A stretch of 8,866 nucleotides of DNA, from the NCBI GenBank assembly GCA_945956975.1, contig CAMFKC010000061.1, forward strand, positions 1 through 8,866, read 5' to 3'. Position numbers and translations under genes: made by a program. Source of the stretch: an uncultured Methylocystaceae bacterium. Its GTDB lineage: Bacteria > Pseudomonadota > Alphaproteobacteria > Rhizobiales > Beijerinckiaceae. Position 1 is the first letter of the stretch. Each line of letters starts with the position of its first letter. This document shows positions 1 to 5,549 of the stretch, piece by piece. The notes beneath the pieces are model-generated. The model had not been told where the DNA came from, did no database searches, and saw nothing but the letters and a program-made list of their open reading frames with translations.

Positions 1-1
1 T

Positions 2-472
2 TTCCAGCGTAAGGCGCGACATCTCTTCATGCATGTCGATGCCCTGGCCGGGCCGCTTGCGCGCGAAACGCGCCACGCCTTCGCGCGTCGAGGCCGCCAT
101 CGAGCCGGAAAATGCCGCAACCTGGCGCGGCGTGAACAAGGGCGCTAGCGAACGGCGCTGCGCGCGCCAATTTTCCCCTTCGGCCGTCAGCAGTCCCTCG
201 CCGAGGCCCGGTTTGAGGACCCGCAACTGCAGGTCGTCCTTGCGGTAGTTGGCGGCGTTGTCGAGGAAGATGCGGCGCACGCCTTCGGGATGGCTGACCA
301 CGGCGCGCTCGCCGAGAATGCTGCGACCGACGAGCACCGGCTCCTCGTAATGACGGCGCGTCCATATCTCGATGGGGTTGCGGCGCAGCGTCGTGATCAT
401 GCCGATCACGCCGAGCGGCGTGTCGCGCGGCGTCGGGGCCGGCGGGCGGAAGGCGAGCGTGGCGGCGGTCAT
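2..472 (-). CDS. Cytochrome P450, N-terminal part (cut by left window edge)
   Basis: This is the first 157 residues of a cytochrome P450, a heme-thiolate monooxygenase; the rest lies beyond the left edge. The minus-strand frame is open to the edge. It starts with a proline-rich segment (PPAPTPRDTPLG, about residues 10-21) followed by the usual P450 N-terminal beta region (VVSHPEGVRRIFLDNAANYRKDD, about 58-80). The helix-C signature WRAQR lies at 102-106; in this family its Trp and Arg contact a heme propionate. It is followed by RSLAPLFTP. There is no signal peptide or membrane anchor, so the protein should be soluble, as bacterial P450s usually are. The cysteine heme ligand, the I-helix and the ExxR motif are outside the window, so substrate and subfamily cannot be judged. 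I chose the ATG at 472 because it has AGGGA at 479-483 with a 6-base spacer. An ATG four bases upstream opens a different, arginine-rich frame that looks like a shadow. Confidence 0.93.
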   Translation of the reverse strand, partial: MTAATLAFRPPAPTPRDTPLGVIGMITTLRRNPIEIWTRRHYEEPVLVGRSILGERAVVSHPEGVRRIFLDNAANYRKDDLQLRVLKPGLGEGLLTAEGENWRAQRRSLAPLFTPRQVAAFSGSMAASTREGVARFARKRPGQGIDMHEEMSRLTLE

Positions 473-484
473 GCATGATCCCTG

Positions 485-504
485 CGAACGCGAAAGCGCG
501 TTCG
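485..504. promoter_or_regulatory. Inverted repeat at the P450 transcription start (possible operator)
   Basis: A perfect 8-base inverted repeat, CGAACGCG (485-492) and CGCGTTCG (497-504), has a 4-base centre. It touches the last base of the proposed -10 and covers the expected transcription start, a classic position for a repressor site. In RNA it would also form a short GC-rich hairpin just before the ribosome binding site. No regulator gene is visible nearby, so the binding protein is unknown. Confidence 0.4.
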
Positions 505-532
505 TTATAGTGACCGCGCGTTGTGGCGCCAA
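504..532 (-). promoter_or_regulatory. Candidate sigma70-type promoter of the P450 gene
   Basis: Read on the minus strand, a -35-like TTGGCG (527-532) and a -10-like TATAAC (504-509) are separated by exactly 17 bases. The start codon follows about 31 bases downstream of the -10. The spacing and the T, A, T, A match at the -10 make this the most convincing promoter in the window. It is a prediction from sequence alone. Confidence 0.55.
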
Positions 533-541
533 TTCGGCGGC

Positions 542-563
542 ACGGCCTGAAAGGTCAGGCCGT
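542..563 (-). terminator. Hairpin spanning the stop codon of the 70-residue gene (weak terminator candidate)
   Basis: A perfect 9-base stem pairs 542-550 with 555-563 around a 4-base loop, and the right arm contains the TGA stop codon of the upstream small gene. No T-run follows on the minus strand, so it is at best a weak or Rho-assisted terminator, or a 3'-end stabiliser. Its place between the stop codon and the P450 promoter fits a transcript boundary. Confidence 0.35.
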
Positions 564-767
564 CGGCCGCATGTCCCGCTGCACGGTGAAGACGCCGTCG
601 GGATCGCTGCGCTGGACGAGCGTAATGAGATCGCGCGCGACCTTCTTGGCGTGCAATGTGCTCAAGGCGTCGAGCCGCGCGAGCGGGCGACTGGCTTCAT
701 CGTGAACGCCGACGCTGAACTCAGCGAGCGCGCCGTCGCGCCGCACCGAAATACGGTAGGTCGCCAT
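555..767 (-). CDS. Small hypothetical protein, 70 residues
   Basis: I do not recognise this protein family. The ATG at 767 is favoured because GGGAGG (773-778) precedes it with a 5-base spacer, the strongest ribosome binding site in this part of the window; the frame also stays open upstream to an ATG at 824 with no comparable site. The protein opens with a likely beta-hairpin (ATYRISVRRDGALAEFSVGV, residues 2-21), followed by a predicted helix around TLHAKKVARDLITLVQ and a final short strand (GVFTVQRD). This suggests a compact alpha/beta fold. It has no signal peptide, cysteines or membrane segment, so it is probably cytosolic. It lies downstream of the extensin-like gene after a 188-base gap and upstream of the P450 promoter. 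The strong ribosome binding site and plausible composition make a real gene likely. No function can be assigned. Confidence 0.65.
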   Translation of the reverse strand: MATYRISVRRDGALAEFSVGVHDEASRPLARLDALSTLHAKKVARDLITLVQRSDPDGVFTVQRDMRPTA

Positions 768-955
768 AATGGCCTCCCGTGCTGCCGGAGATCGCAGATT
801 CGCCGATGCCGGACGGCCATGCAAATCAAATTGTCCGCAATGATTCGACGCGCCGCAGCATCGTCCGCACAGGAAAGGCGAGTCACGCCAGAGGTTTGTG
901 TGTTCGTCGCGGCGCGGCGCCGGGCGCGTTGCCCTTCACCTTTTCGTGAGATTGC
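768..955. other. Intergenic region with no recognised element
   Basis: These 188 bases separate the extensin-like gene from the 70-residue gene. The right part (about 905-935) is very GC-rich with overlapping GGCGC palindromes; the left part (about 820-850) is more AT-rich. I could not find a convincing -35/-10 pair, a terminator with a T-run or a small gene. The promoter of the 70-residue gene probably lies here. Confidence 0.4.
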
Positions 956-1945
956 TCAGCGTGGACGGATCGCGCCAGTCGGTTCGCCGTCGTCGTCGCC
1001 GGGATCGAAAGCGCCATCCTCGCGGATCGTCGCCGGGGGGCGCGGCGCGCGCGGGCTGAGCGCGAGCGCGCGCTGCACATTCGCGGGATCGAAGGCTTTT
1101 TCGCGGCGCGGCGGCTCGGGCGGAACGCCGACGCCGGGGCCCGAGTGCATGGCGTAGGTATTGTCGCCGGGCAGTCGCTTCACTTGCGCAATGTCGGTCT
1201 CCTCCTCGACATCGGGCGCCTCCGGCAGGTTGTCGCGGTCGGGCGCGGGAGCAAGCGAGGGGATCGCCGGCTTGCAGATGCGGCGCAGGCCCTTGCGGCT
1301 CGAGCCGTGCATCGCGAGATCGACATGGATGTGATCGTAGTGGAAGGCGTTCGAGCCCGGCGCCAGCACGGTGGTGAAGCGCTCGCAGGCGCCGCCCTGC
1401 GCCTCGCGCAGGAAGGCCCGCGTCTGCTCGTCGCCGCGCGTCCAGTCGCGGCGGATAATGATCGATCGCCCGTCGGCGAGGACGAAGCCGCCGATGTCCA
1501 TCGCATTCCCGAACGCGTGTTCCGACAGGCGCGCGCCGATCTGGTTGTTCATGCCGCGGCAGGAATAGGCGCCAATCGTGTTGATCTGCACGACAGGCTG
1601 GCCAAAGCGGGCCTGGGCGGCGGGCTGCAGCGTGCTGCCGACCCATTCGTCCAGTTCGGCGACCATCGAGCAGTCGAGCGTCATGCGGGAATTGAGCTTG
1701 ACCGTTCCGCCCTGCAGGGCAGTGACGTGCAGGGGCCGGGTGAGGCCGCAGATGCCGGGACCGCTGATCTCGGCAGCGGGTTGCACATAGGCGGAGACCT
1801 GCACGCGCTTTTCGGCGAAGCACGCGTTCTCCGCCGCCGTGCGCCAGGCCGGCCGCTTCGGCCTGTCATAGACCGAGCAGGCCGACAGGAGCGACAGGAG
1901 AACGCCAAGGGCGATATATGGCAATACGCGACGCGCCATCCGCAT
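956..1945 (-). CDS. Extensin-like lipoprotein (extensin-like C-terminal domain, LAS/M15-type fold)
   Basis: This 329-residue protein is a predicted lipoprotein of the extensin-like family (Pfam Extensin-like_C), whose core resembles zinc-dependent LAS/M15 peptidoglycan peptidases. The N-terminus has MRMARR, a hydrophobic stretch and the lipobox LSAC, giving lipidation at Cys23. The next residue is Ser rather than Asp, so outer-membrane sorting is plausible. The core runs from about 38 to 228. It carries SEHAFGNAMDI (141-151) and FHYDHIHVDL (201-210); by family analogy His143, Asp150 and His207 would bind zinc. Six further cysteines (42, 66, 92, 129, 187, 224) could form three disulphides, fitting a periplasmic location. 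About 100 residues of Pro/Arg/Asp-rich tail follow and look disordered. A role in cell-wall trimming is inference. The ATG at 1945 was chosen; an in-frame ATG at 1939 is equally possible, as neither has a clear ribosome binding site. Confidence 0.9.
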   Translation of the reverse strand: MRMARRVLPYIALGVLLSLLSACSVYDRPKRPAWRTAAENACFAEKRVQVSAYVQPAAEISGPGICGLTRPLHVTALQGGTVKLNSRMTLDCSMVAELDEWVGSTLQPAAQARFGQPVVQINTIGAYSCRGMNNQIGARLSEHAFGNAMDIGGFVLADGRSIIIRRDWTRGDEQTRAFLREAQGGACERFTTVLAPGSNAFHYDHIHVDLAMHGSSRKGLRRICKPAIPSLAPAPDRDNLPEAPDVEEETDIAQVKRLPGDNTYAMHSGPGVGVPPEPPRREKAFDPANVQRALALSPRAPRPPATIREDGAFDPGDDDGEPTGAIRPR

Positions 1946-1955
1946 AGCGATGCGG
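1940..1955 (-). other. Short hairpin containing the proposed start codon of the extensin-like gene
   Basis: A perfect 6-base inverted repeat pairs CCGCAT (1940-1945) with ATGCGG (1950-1955) around a 4-base loop. The ATG at 1945 lies in its stem. It may reduce initiation there or simply show that the ATG at 1939 is used instead. Confidence 0.3.
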
Positions 1956-1958
1956 CAG

Positions 1959-1991
1959 CCGCGTTAACGCGGTTAAAAAAAACAAGGTTAA
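1959..1991. promoter_or_regulatory. Cluster of TTAAC repeats upstream of the extensin-like gene
   Basis: A perfect 14-base palindrome, CCGCGTTAACGCGG, spans 1959-1972. On the minus strand, TTAACC occurs at 1986-1991 and again at 1971-1976, 15 bases apart, and a third TTAAC lies inside the palindrome. A run of eight A's (T's on the minus strand) falls at 1975-1982. This AT-rich island is the likely promoter or regulator-binding region of the extensin-like gene. The half-sites resemble those of the alphaproteobacterial cell-cycle regulator CtrA, but the spacings are not the standard seven bases. Confidence 0.35.
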
Positions 1992-2033
1992 CGCGTCGAA
2001 TTTGTCGGAGTGTTTCGTTCGGGCCAACCTAGG

Positions 2034-4163
2034 TCACGCCGCAGCATGCGTGGGCAAAGCCTGCATCGCACGCGGCGACGGCGGCCGCGACAGCAGGCCT
2101 GGCACAAGCGCTTCCGCTGCATTGGCGCCGGAAATGACGACGGCCTCGACGCCGGCGCCGACATTGCCGCCGCCGGCGACCACGAGATTGCGCACCGGCG
2201 ATTTCGATCCCTTCAGCCGGCCGGCGGCAGAGACGCCGTAGATCGAGCCCGCGCTCGCCCAGTCGTAGCGCGCGTAGGTCACCGGGCTCGCGTCCGTGCG
2301 GTAGACGATGTGGTCGCGCAGGCCGGGCAGGGCCTTTTCGGCGGCGGCGATCATCTCGTCGCCCATCTCCTGCTTGCGGCGCTCGTAATCGTCCGAGCGC
2401 CGCCATGTCTTCCATGCGTCGCCGCCGTCCTCCGGCGGAAACCATTCCTTCGCGAGCCCGTAGGGCACGAGACGGATGAGGTTGAGGATCGCGTGCCCCT
2501 GCGGCGCGGCCGAGGGATCGACGAGCGACATGGCGGCGATACCGACGCGCGCTTCGTCAAGATGCACATGCGTCGCCGGCTTGATGTCGGGCGTGTAATC
2601 GACGCCGAGCTGCACGGTGAAGCAGGAGGTGGCGGGCTCCGCCGTCTCGAGCGTCTTGCGGAAGGCGTCCGGCACATGCGCTGCGTCCATGAGTTCGAGA
2701 AAGGTGCGGCGCATGTCGGCGTTGGAGACGATTGCCTTGGCGCGCACGATGCGCCCGCCGCGCAGTTCCAGGCCGACGGCCGAGCCGTTTTCGACGACGA
2801 TGCGCCGGACAGGCGTCTTGAGATGCACGGCGCCGCCGCGCTCCTCGATGGCTTCGACGAGCACATCGGAGAAGCGGCTGGAGCCGCCTTTCGGATAGAA
2901 GCCGCCCTTGAAGTAATAGCCGAAGATCGGGACCATCTGGCCGCAGGTGAGCTTTTCCGCGCCGTCGCCGAGATAACCGACGAGCACGTTGAGGATGGCG
3001 ATCACGTCCGGGTCGGTGACGTGCTCCGCGACGAGTTCGTCGAAGGGCCGCGCCATCCATTTGAAGCCGATGGGATGCTCCTTGGGGAAGGCGAGCAGTT
3101 TCGCGGGGTCGGCGGGCAGTCCCGGGATGCCGCTGCGGCCTTCGCCGGTCGCATACATGTCCTCGAAGATGGCGTGGATCGTTTCGAACAGGCTCATGAT
3201 GCCCGTGGCGCTGGCGGGGAAACGCTCTCCCAGTTCACGCGCGTAGTCGCGCCAGTCGCGCGGCGGATCGATGGTCCCGCTCTCGAAGCGATAGGAATGG
3301 TCGATGCGCGCCCATTCGATGCGGTCGGAGACGCCGAGGCGGTCGAGGAGCCCCGCGATCGTGCCGCCCTGCCAGACGCCGGAGAAATCGTGCGGGCCGG
3401 CGTCGAAACGATAGAGGACCGGCCTTCCCTGATAGCGCGCCTTGCGCGGATAGGAATGGCAATAGCCGCCGGCGAGCACATGATGGTCGAAGACCTGCAC
3501 GCGCAGTCCGGCGTCGGCGAGCAGCGCCGCCGCGGACAGTCCTCCGATTCCGGCGCCGACGATGGCGACGTCGCAATCGCCCGATTTGCCGTCGAAGGCA
3601 GGCGGCGGCCAGTGGTAGGTTTCGCGCGCGGCGATCATCTTCTTCAGCGCGAACTTGATGAGGAGTTTCGGGCCGAAGATCGAGATCAGCGCGCCGCAGA
3701 CGACGATGATGGTCGAGACCCAGCCGGGCGCGGCGACGAAGCGCACGAGCGCGAGCATCAGGAACAGGCCGCCCCAGACCGCTGACAGGGCTGCATTGAT
3801 GGCGAAGAATTGCGGGGTCTCGGCATTGTCGGGATAGGCGGCGCGGGAATAATCGGCGGTCCAGGGGCGGCGGAAGCCGAGGCCGGCGAAGGCGATGACG
3901 CCGAGACCGGCGAAGGCGAGGCCGGGCGCGTTGGCCGCCATCGGGCCCGGCGCTGCCAGATAGCCGAGGCCGAGCGCGGCGAAGAGGGCGAGCGAGCCGA
4001 GTTCGAGAATGAAATATTCGCCGCGCGACAGGCGCCAGGCTTCGAGCGCGGCCATCAGGGCGAAGGCGGAGGCGAAGGCCCAGCCGGGCATGCCGTGCGC
4101 CATCAGCGCGAAAAGAACGGCATAGGGGATGAGCGTGAATTTGACGGTGAGAAAGGTCTTCAT
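2034..4163 (-). CDS. Membrane-anchored FAD oxidoreductase of the CrtI / retinol saturase / carotenoid isomerase superfamily
   Basis: This 709-residue protein joins two parts. Residues 1-175 are hydrophobic, with about six likely membrane helices (near 8-24, 27-43, 51-70, 81-97, 119-140 and 149-169). Before helix five lies a polar stretch with RRPWTADYSRAAYP. After a linker, an FAD-binding Rossmann motif GAGIGG (203-208) begins an oxidoreductase of about 510 residues. GGYCHSY (232-238) and FDAGPHDFSG (253-262) match the GGxCHxF and FDxGxHYxG pattern of retinol saturases and carotenoid isomerases better than that of classic phytoene desaturases. The C-terminal FAD-closing motif, VVAGGGNVGAGVEAVVISG, lies near 661-680. 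Such enzymes act on conjugated polyene or isoprenoid lipids at membranes, so a lipid substrate is likely, but the exact reaction is not predictable. The catalytic domain alone is near full family length, so the membrane part is an addition. The ribosome binding site is weak (a GGGGGC stretch). A terminator lies just upstream. Confidence 0.88.
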   Translation of the reverse strand: MKTFLTVKFTLIPYAVLFALMAHGMPGWAFASAFALMAALEAWRLSRGEYFILELGSLALFAALGLGYLAAPGPMAANAPGLAFAGLGVIAFAGLGFRRPWTADYSRAAYPDNAETPQFFAINAALSAVWGGLFLMLALVRFVAAPGWVSTIIVVCGALISIFGPKLLIKFALKKMIAARETYHWPPPAFDGKSGDCDVAIVGAGIGGLSAAALLADAGLRVQVFDHHVLAGGYCHSYPRKARYQGRPVLYRFDAGPHDFSGVWQGGTIAGLLDRLGVSDRIEWARIDHSYRFESGTIDPPRDWRDYARELGERFPASATGIMSLFETIHAIFEDMYATGEGRSGIPGLPADPAKLLAFPKEHPIGFKWMARPFDELVAEHVTDPDVIAILNVLVGYLGDGAEKLTCGQMVPIFGYYFKGGFYPKGGSSRFSDVLVEAIEERGGAVHLKTPVRRIVVENGSAVGLELRGGRIVRAKAIVSNADMRRTFLELMDAAHVPDAFRKTLETAEPATSCFTVQLGVDYTPDIKPATHVHLDEARVGIAAMSLVDPSAAPQGHAILNLIRLVPYGLAKEWFPPEDGGDAWKTWRRSDDYERRKQEMGDEMIAAAEKALPGLRDHIVYRTDASPVTYARYDWASAGSIYGVSAAGRLKGSKSPVRNLVVAGGGNVGAGVEAVVISGANAAEALVPGLLSRPPSPRAMQALPTHAAA

Positions 4164-4190
4164 GGTCGCCCCCGCGCCCGACTGAAAGAC

Positions 4191-4223
4191 AATAAAAAAG
4201 CGCCGGCGGAGGTCCGCCGGCGC
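4191..4223 (-). terminator. Rho-independent terminator of the DUF2852 gene
   Basis: On the minus strand a GC-only 10-base stem (4200-4209 with 4214-4223) and a 4-base loop are followed directly by TTTTTTATT (4191-4199). It begins 14 bases after the DUF2852 stop codon and ends 27 bases before the start codon of the oxidoreductase gene, separating the two units. Confidence 0.9.
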
Positions 4224-4237
4224 CTTGTTGTTTCGGA

Positions 4238-4750
4238 TCAGGCCTGCGGGCGCTGGTCCGGGGAGCCCTGCTGGGCGTTGCGCTCGTTCATGAACCGCTC
4301 GAATTCCTCGCGGTCACGGGCCCGGCGCAGCCGGTCGAGATGCTCGGCGAAGTCGCGTTCGGCCTGGACGAGCTTCTGGCGCTCTTCCTCGAGGCGGGCG
4401 AGCTCGGCCGAACGCCAGTCGTCGAAGGCGCTGTTGCCGGTCGGGCGCGGGCCCGAGAAGGGCTTCCATTCGGAAGCGCCCCATTCGGCAGCGCCCCAGC
4501 GGGCGCGCTTGGCCGCACAACGTCCACGCATTTCCGAGCCCCTTTCCTGAACGAATTCGACGAGGTCCTGGTCCGGGCGGCCTTCGCGCTTCTGCCAGAT
4601 CTTCAGGAAGAGAATGGCGAGGCCGACAGGCCAGAAGACGATGAAGCCGAGGATCATCGCGAAGAGTTCGACGCCCCGCCAGCGCACGCGCCGAGAACGG
4701 CGCTCGCCAGTGTCGGCCGAACCATCGATTGTGCCTTGATAGACGCTCAT
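4238..4750 (-). CDS. DUF2852 family membrane protein
   Basis: This 170-residue protein matches DUF2852, a family of unknown function that is common in alphaproteobacteria. A basic N-terminus (ERRSRRVRWR) leads into one hydrophobic segment (about 28-52, ELFAMILGFIVFWPVGLAIL), which should be a single membrane helix or a re-entrant hairpin at the Pro. Next comes a short aromatic repeat (WGAAEWGASEW, 85-95), then PTGNSAFDDWR (103-113), the conserved DUF2852 block. A long charged helix follows (114-158, LARLEEERQKLVQAERDFAEHLDRLRRARDREEFERFMNER) and is probably a coiled coil on one side of the inner membrane. GGAG at 4757-4760 sits 6 bases before the ATG. The gene is a single transcription unit with its own candidate promoter, an operator-like palindrome and a strong terminator. 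Length and domain order are normal for the family, and no biochemical role can be given. Confidence 0.9.
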   Translation of the reverse strand: MSVYQGTIDGSADTGERRSRRVRWRGVELFAMILGFIVFWPVGLAILFLKIWQKREGRPDQDLVEFVQERGSEMRGRCAAKRARWGAAEWGASEWKPFSGPRPTGNSAFDDWRSAELARLEEERQKLVQAERDFAEHLDRLRRARDREEFERFMNERNAQQGSPDQRPQA

Positions 4751-4783
4751 GTTCCTCTCCGTCGGCTGCGCCCCTGTTGGCCG

Positions 4784-4825
4784 CCGATCTGAATGTAATT
4801 TACATTTACATCGGGAGAGCGTCCA
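4784..4825 (-). promoter_or_regulatory. Promoter with overlapping 31-base near-palindrome upstream of DUF2852
   Basis: A palindrome centred on 4799 spans 4784-4814. The inner arms AATGTAA (4792-4798) and TTACATT (4800-4806) are perfect; the outer arms CCGAT (4784-4788) and ATCGG (4810-4814) also match, and only 2 of the 15 base pairs fail. On the minus strand a -35-like TGGACG (4820-4825) lies 17 bases before a -10-like TAAATT (4797-4802), so the palindrome centre falls on the -10. TGTAAA is also tandemly repeated. This is the arrangement expected of a repressor binding as a dimer. I do not recognise the regulator. Confidence 0.55.
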
Positions 4826-4907
4826 GAGGACGGGGGATTAAATGTTGGTAATGGAGCGGCGGATGGCGCGGAGGCGCGAGGGTCCATTGCGTGGGAAGAC
4901 GCCAGGA

Positions 4908-5477
4908 TCACAAGTCGATGCGAAAACGCAATTCGGGCTTGTGACCATACGCGGCGGCGGTCGTAAACCGCTCGACAAACCTGCCGCCATTCGCGCGAAT
5001 GACCGATTGTGACTGATCATTGTCGGGATCGGTGGTGAGTTCGACATAAGCAAGACCGGGATCGCCAATGGTGCGAATCTCGTCGAGCATCAGCGCTAAT
5101 CCGCGGGTGGCATAGCCGCGACCGCGGCGCCATTCCGGAACGGAATAGCCGATGTGCCCGAGGCAATGCGGGGGTAATTCGGATGAGCCGCGGCGCCAGC
5201 GGAAGCCGATACTTCCGCTGAAGTCATCGTCCCACATCCAGCGCCGGAATCCCGGAAGCCGCGGAACCTGCGACCCGTCGGGCAGGGTTACAGGCGCCCC
5301 TCTCGCGTCCTGATCATCGAGCGCACCCACGAAACCGTGCGGGTCTTGCCGGAGCGCGATCAACTCGTCGCGCGCGGTTTCGGCGCGGACGTTGTCAGGA
5401 GACCAGCCGCGTTCAAGCGCCGCCGCATAGGCGGGCAAAAGTGCGACCTCGGGTTTGTGCAGGCAGAATTTCGACAT
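4908..5477 (-). CDS. GNAT family N-acetyltransferase, COG3981-type
   Basis: This is a 189-residue member of the GNAT superfamily, enzymes that move an acetyl group from acetyl-CoA to an amine. It resembles the predicted acetyltransferases of COG3981 through the ordered blocks VPRLPGFRRWMWDDDFSGSIGFRW (71-94), LPPHCLGHIGYSVPEWRRGRGYAT (101-124), YVELTTDPDNDQSQSVIRANGG (144-165) and VERF (168-171). WRRGRGYAT contains the R/QxxGxG/A pyrophosphate-binding loop of motif A. DPDNDQS plus NGG is the usual NxxS...NGx motif B. No membrane segment is present, so it should be cytosolic; its substrate is unknown. I chose the ATG at 5477 because the protein is then of family length. An in-frame TTG at 5540 would add 21 residues and run through an intergenic hairpin. 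Base composition seems slightly less GC-rich than in its neighbours, which could point to transfer, but I did not compute it. Confidence 0.88.
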   Translation of the reverse strand: MSKFCLHKPEVALLPAYAAALERGWSPDNVRAETARDELIALRQDPHGFVGALDDQDARGAPVTLPDGSQVPRLPGFRRWMWDDDFSGSIGFRWRRGSSELPPHCLGHIGYSVPEWRRGRGYATRGLALMLDEIRTIGDPGLAYVELTTDPDNDQSQSVIRANGGRFVERFTTAAAYGHKPELRFRIDL

Positions 5478-5508
5478 GGCGGCGAATCGAACGTGAATCA
5501 GCAGAGGA

Positions 5509-5528
5509 CTGGCCGTGCTGACGGCCAG
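5509..5528 (-). terminator. Intergenic hairpin between the EF-G-like and GNAT genes
   Basis: A perfect 8-base stem, CTGGCCGT (5509-5516) with ACGGCCAG (5521-5528), and a 4-base loop lie in the 72-base gap between the EF-G-like stop and the GNAT start. No T-run follows on the minus strand, so it may be a weak terminator, an RNA-processing or stabilising stem, or unimportant. Confidence 0.35.
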
Positions 5529-5549
5529 CCGCACGAACAAGGCCCACGA

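Noticed and set aside
27..476. Alternative minus-strand frame from the ATG at 476 in the P450 region
   Set aside because: Its product is an Arg/Ala/Pro/His-rich shadow; the frame from the ATG at 472 gives an unmistakable P450 N-terminus including the WRAQR helix-C motif.
1964..1991. A canonical CtrA site upstream of the extensin-like gene
   Set aside because: The TTAA elements are separated by 5 and 11 bases, not the 7 bases of the standard TTAA-N7-TTAA site, so only a loose resemblance is reported.
372..2032. Two plus-strand open frames (372-1157 and 1145-2032) opposite the small gene and the extensin-like gene
   Set aside because: They cross gene boundaries, promoters and intergenic DNA of the minus strand and encode arginine-rich shadow-like sequence without domains.
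2010..3785. A 591-codon plus-strand open frame opposite the oxidoreductase gene
   Set aside because: Its product is rich in Arg, Asp, Glu, His and Gly without recognisable motifs, while the minus strand encodes a clear FAD oxidoreductase. Long antisense frames are normal in such GC-rich DNA.
4820..4832. Small hairpin CGTCC/GGACG upstream of the DUF2852 promoter as a terminator for the GNAT gene
   Set aside because: Only a 5-base stem with a 3-base loop and no T-run on the minus strand; its left arm is better explained as part of the -35 element.
5478..5540. N-terminal extension of the acetyltransferase from a TTG start
   Set aside because: It would translate through a perfect hairpin, uses a rare start codon and adds residues not expected for the COG3981 family.
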